Assembly: GCA_030041495.1 (NCBI GenBank)
Contig: JASHNT010000028.1
Span: 1 to 64,000 of the forward strand
DNA from: Bryobacteraceae bacterium
GTDB lineage: Bacteria; Acidobacteriota; Terriglobia; Bryobacterales; Bryobacteraceae
DNA length: 64,000 bases
Direction: 5' to 3'
Shown piece after piece: positions 62,133 through 64,000 of the stretch. The position numbers were made by a program, and so were the translations under genes. Position 1 is the stretch's first letter; each line of letters starts with the position of its first letter. Below the pieces are notes generated by a model. It did no database searches, was not told the DNA's origin, and saw only the letters and a list, made by a program, of their open reading frames with translations.

Positions 62133-64000
62133 CTACTTCGCCACCGAGCCCGTGCTCAACTTTCGCGTGTACTCCTCGACATTTGCGTCGTAACCAGGGG
62201 GGACTTTGTCCGGGGTGGTTGCCTTGGCCTGGCCAGCGCCGCTTGCTTCCAATTCCCGGCGCAACTGCACTTCGAAGCTCTCCCACTCGGGAAGAATCAC
62301 GCGGTCGATGCGATCGGCCAGTTCGGGCGAAGCAGTGTCGCCGAAGCGCACTTGCTCCAGGCCCTTCTCCAGGTCCCCGATCGACCTCAACGCGTTGGGG
62401 TCGTCTTTATACGTCTGCCGCAAGTCTTGCAGGGTGCTCTGCAACTCCCGCTCGACCATCCCCGGATTGGCAGCGCGATTTTCGGGAGCGTCGTAGACTC
62501 CCTGCGGATAATTGCGGTTGGCGCCGAGCGCCGGATTCACGTAGGCTCCGCCATTCGGGCCGAAGTAGCCGCCGTTGGGTCCGGCGGCGTAAGCGCCGCC
62601 GTAGTTATTGCCTCCGCCGCCCGCGCGAGCATTATTGCCGCCCGGTTGGACGCCACCTTGCTGGCCGCCACCGGCTTGCTGACCACCGCCTTGTTGTCCT
62701 CCTCCCTGCTGGCCACCACCCTGCTGCCCTTGCCCGCCCTTCTGTTGTCCATTTCCGGGCTGCTGACCGGGTTGTTGGCCGCCTTGCCGGTTGCCGGGCT
62801 GATTGCCGCGGCCCAACTGGTCGACCATGCTCTGCAAGGTCTGGACCTCCCGCTCGATCTCGGCTAGGCTGCGCTCCTGCTGATCGCGCACTCCGCCCTG
62901 ATTATTACCGCTCTGCATCGACTGCTGCGCCTTCTGGAGATCGTCTCGCATAGCGTCGATCGAGCTGGTGATCGGCGTCTCCGACGAAGCCATCATCGGA
63001 CCGTAGCCGTTGCGCGCGAAGTTGGCCAGGTTTTGAAGCCGGCGCTCCGCGTCGCTCTGCCGCGTTTCCGCCAATCCGTCGCGCAGCCGGGCCGCGGCGT
63101 TAGGCTGCGGCGCCCGCAGAGACTGCTCCTGCCGCTGAATGTCGTCTTGCAGGCCGTTCAGCTTGGAGGCAATGTCCTCCTCTTCCTTTGCGATCTGCTC
63201 GGCCTCTTGCCGCGTAGCGCGGTCGCCGCGCTGGAAGTTGTTGTACGCCTGATTGCCGCGGTCGGCCAGGGCGCGATCGCGCGACTGCGTATCGCCGAAT
63301 TGCTGCTTAACCTTGTCTTCCTCGGCGTGTTGCTGCTGCGACAGTTCGTTGGCGCGCTGCACCAGGTCGTTCAGTTTGCCGGCGGCGTCCTGTTGCTGCA
63401 ACCCGCGCAGCATTTGCCCCGCGTCGCCCAGCGATTGCGCCGCCCGCCGAGCCTCAGCCTGCGCGGCCGCCTCGCCCTGCTGGCCCTGCGCCGCAGCCTG
63501 ATTGGATTGCTTCATCGCGTCGATGGACTGCTGCAACTGCTTCTGCAAGCGGTCGAGCGTCTGCTGCAACTGCTGCGCGTTCGCACCGTTTGTCCGGCCG
63601 TTTTGCAGGTTCTGCGCCGAAGCCCGCTGCTGTTGCGAGCCCGGTTGGCCGTTTGCCTGCTGGGAGCCCTGTTGCGACCCGCTCTGGCCACCCTGGCTGC
63701 TCGACGACTGCTGTCCGCCCTGGCTTTGCGACCCCTGCTGGCCTCTCTGCCCCGCCTGCTGCTGCATCTGCTGAAGCTGCCGCTGCAACTCCTGAGCCTG
63801 TTTCTGCAACTGCTCCTGCTGATAGCGCTGCTCGGCCGCGTTCTCCGGGTTGCGCGGCTGTTGCGCGAGCTCCTGCTCCCTCTTGGCCAGCTCATCCAGC
63901 TTGGCCATTGCATCGTCGATCTTTTTCTGCTGCTCCTCTTGCGAGTTTCCGCCCTGGGTCTGCTGCTCGTACTGATTCTTCTCGGTGTCGAGCTCCAGGT
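62133..64000 (-). CDS. Gln-rich coiled-coil protein (C-terminal part, DUF4175-like)
   Basis: The frame is open to the window end, so the first part is missing. At least 622 residues are seen. It consists of Gln/Glu/Arg-rich helices (LAKREQELAQQPRNPENAAE, QQEQLQKQAQELQRQLQQ), a long Gln/Gly/Ser-rich low-complexity part, then LAKEEEDIASKLNGLQ-type coiled coil (seen as EEEDIASKLNGLQDDIQR), a second Gly/Gln-rich part (residues about 380-450 of the visible piece) and a more ordered end (VERELQSTLQDLRQTYKDDP, DRIDRVILPEWESFEVQLRR). Such proteins follow a membrane part in the DUF4175 family as I recall. Role unknown. Confidence 0.7.
   Translation of the reverse strand, partial: LELDTEKNQYEQQTQGGNSQEEQQKKIDDAMAKLDELAKREQELAQQPRNPENAAEQRYQQEQLQKQAQELQRQLQQMQQQAGQRGQQGSQSQGGQQSSSSQGGQSGSQQGSQQANGQPGSQQQRASAQNLQNGRTNGANAQQLQQTLDRLQKQLQQSIDAMKQSNQAAAQGQQGEAAAQAEARRAAQSLGDAGQMLRGLQQQDAAGKLNDLVQRANELSQQQHAEEDKVKQQFGDTQSRDRALADRGNQAYNNFQRGDRATRQEAEQIAKEEEDIASKLNGLQDDIQRQEQSLRAPQPNAAARLRDGLAETRQSDAERRLQNLANFARNGYGPMMASSETPITSSIDAMRDDLQKAQQSMQSGNNQGGVRDQQERSLAEIEREVQTLQSMVDQLGRGNQPGNRQGGQQPGQQPGNGQQKGGQGQQGGGQQGGGQQGGGQQAGGGQQGGVQPGGNNARAGGGGNNYGGAYAAGPNGGYFGPNGGAYVNPALGANRNYPQGVYDAPENRAANPGMVERELQSTLQDLRQTYKDDPNALRSIGDLEKGLEQVRFGDTASPELADRIDRVILPEWESFEVQLRRELEASGAGQAKATTPDKVPPGYDANVEEYTRKLSTGSVAK

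Overview
The window looks like the chromosome of a soil acidobacterium of the Solibacter/Bryobacter type (class Terriglobia). This is inferred from gene families and high GC, not from a ribosomal marker; no rRNA, tRNA or CRISPR array was found. The lineage-typical families are four VWFA-related secreted proteins, a TIGR03435-type protein, an Oar-like TonB-dependent receptor with a carboxypeptidase-regulatory domain, an ADOP-type ABC permease, a DUF1592/DUF1552 pair, and many TPR proteins. Coding density is very high: genes often overlap by 1-4 bases and no intergenic gap exceeds 300 bases.

Layout. 1-2.7 kb: the edge of a transposase, a large TPR signalling-type protein and a secreted beta-rich protein. 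2.7-7.8 kb: a minus-strand sugar operon (cupin, TIM-barrel isomerase, Gfo/Idh/MocA oxidoreductase, MFS transporter, metallophosphoesterase). 7.8-11.3 kb: a doubly broken GNAT acetyltransferase, a PAS histidine kinase and two exported proteins. 11.4-14.6 kb: a kdsB-pyrG-kdsA operon (Kdo supply for LPS, plus CTP). 14.7-18 kb: three tandem VWA paralogues and a small Arg/Trp-rich protein. 18-20.4 kb: a frameshifted ABC permease. 20.5-22.7 kb: a multicopper oxidase and a beta-barrel-like protein. 22.7-25.9 kb: a Skp/OmpH-like chaperone and a TPR protein. 25.9-31.9 kb: miaA followed by a run of small metabolic genes ending in a LarA-like protein.

31.9-38.6 kb: a 290-base intergenic region with nested inverted repeats and a terminator-like end, then a GntR regulator and a cluster (hydratase/dehydrogenase fusion, feruloyl-CoA-synthase-like ligase, amidohydrolase) that matches the beta-oxidative route for hydroxycinnamates. 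38.6-42.5 kb: paired hairpin repeats, an HtrA-type protease, a PQQ-type sugar dehydrogenase and a PEBP protein. 42.5-45 kb: a BlaI repressor with an M56-GWxTD-POTRA fusion behind a promoter that overlaps a dyad. 45-49.6 kb: trpS, an RNA methyltransferase, and MarR plus a ClC channel. 49.6-57.9 kb: a lectin-like protein, a tail-anchored protein, the TonB receptor, a VWA protein lacking half its metal site, a TIGR03435 protein and an exported ankyrin protein. 57.9-61.6 kb: the cytochrome/DUF1552 pair. 61.6-64 kb: two tiny genes behind a Gln-rich coiled-coil protein cut by the window edge.

The strongest candidates for something undescribed are the structured intergenic RNA at 31.9-32.13 kb ahead of the aromatic-acid cluster, the M56-GWxTD-POTRA fusion, the stand-alone EF-Tu-domain-III-like gene pair, and the paired palindromes downstream of the HtrA gene.
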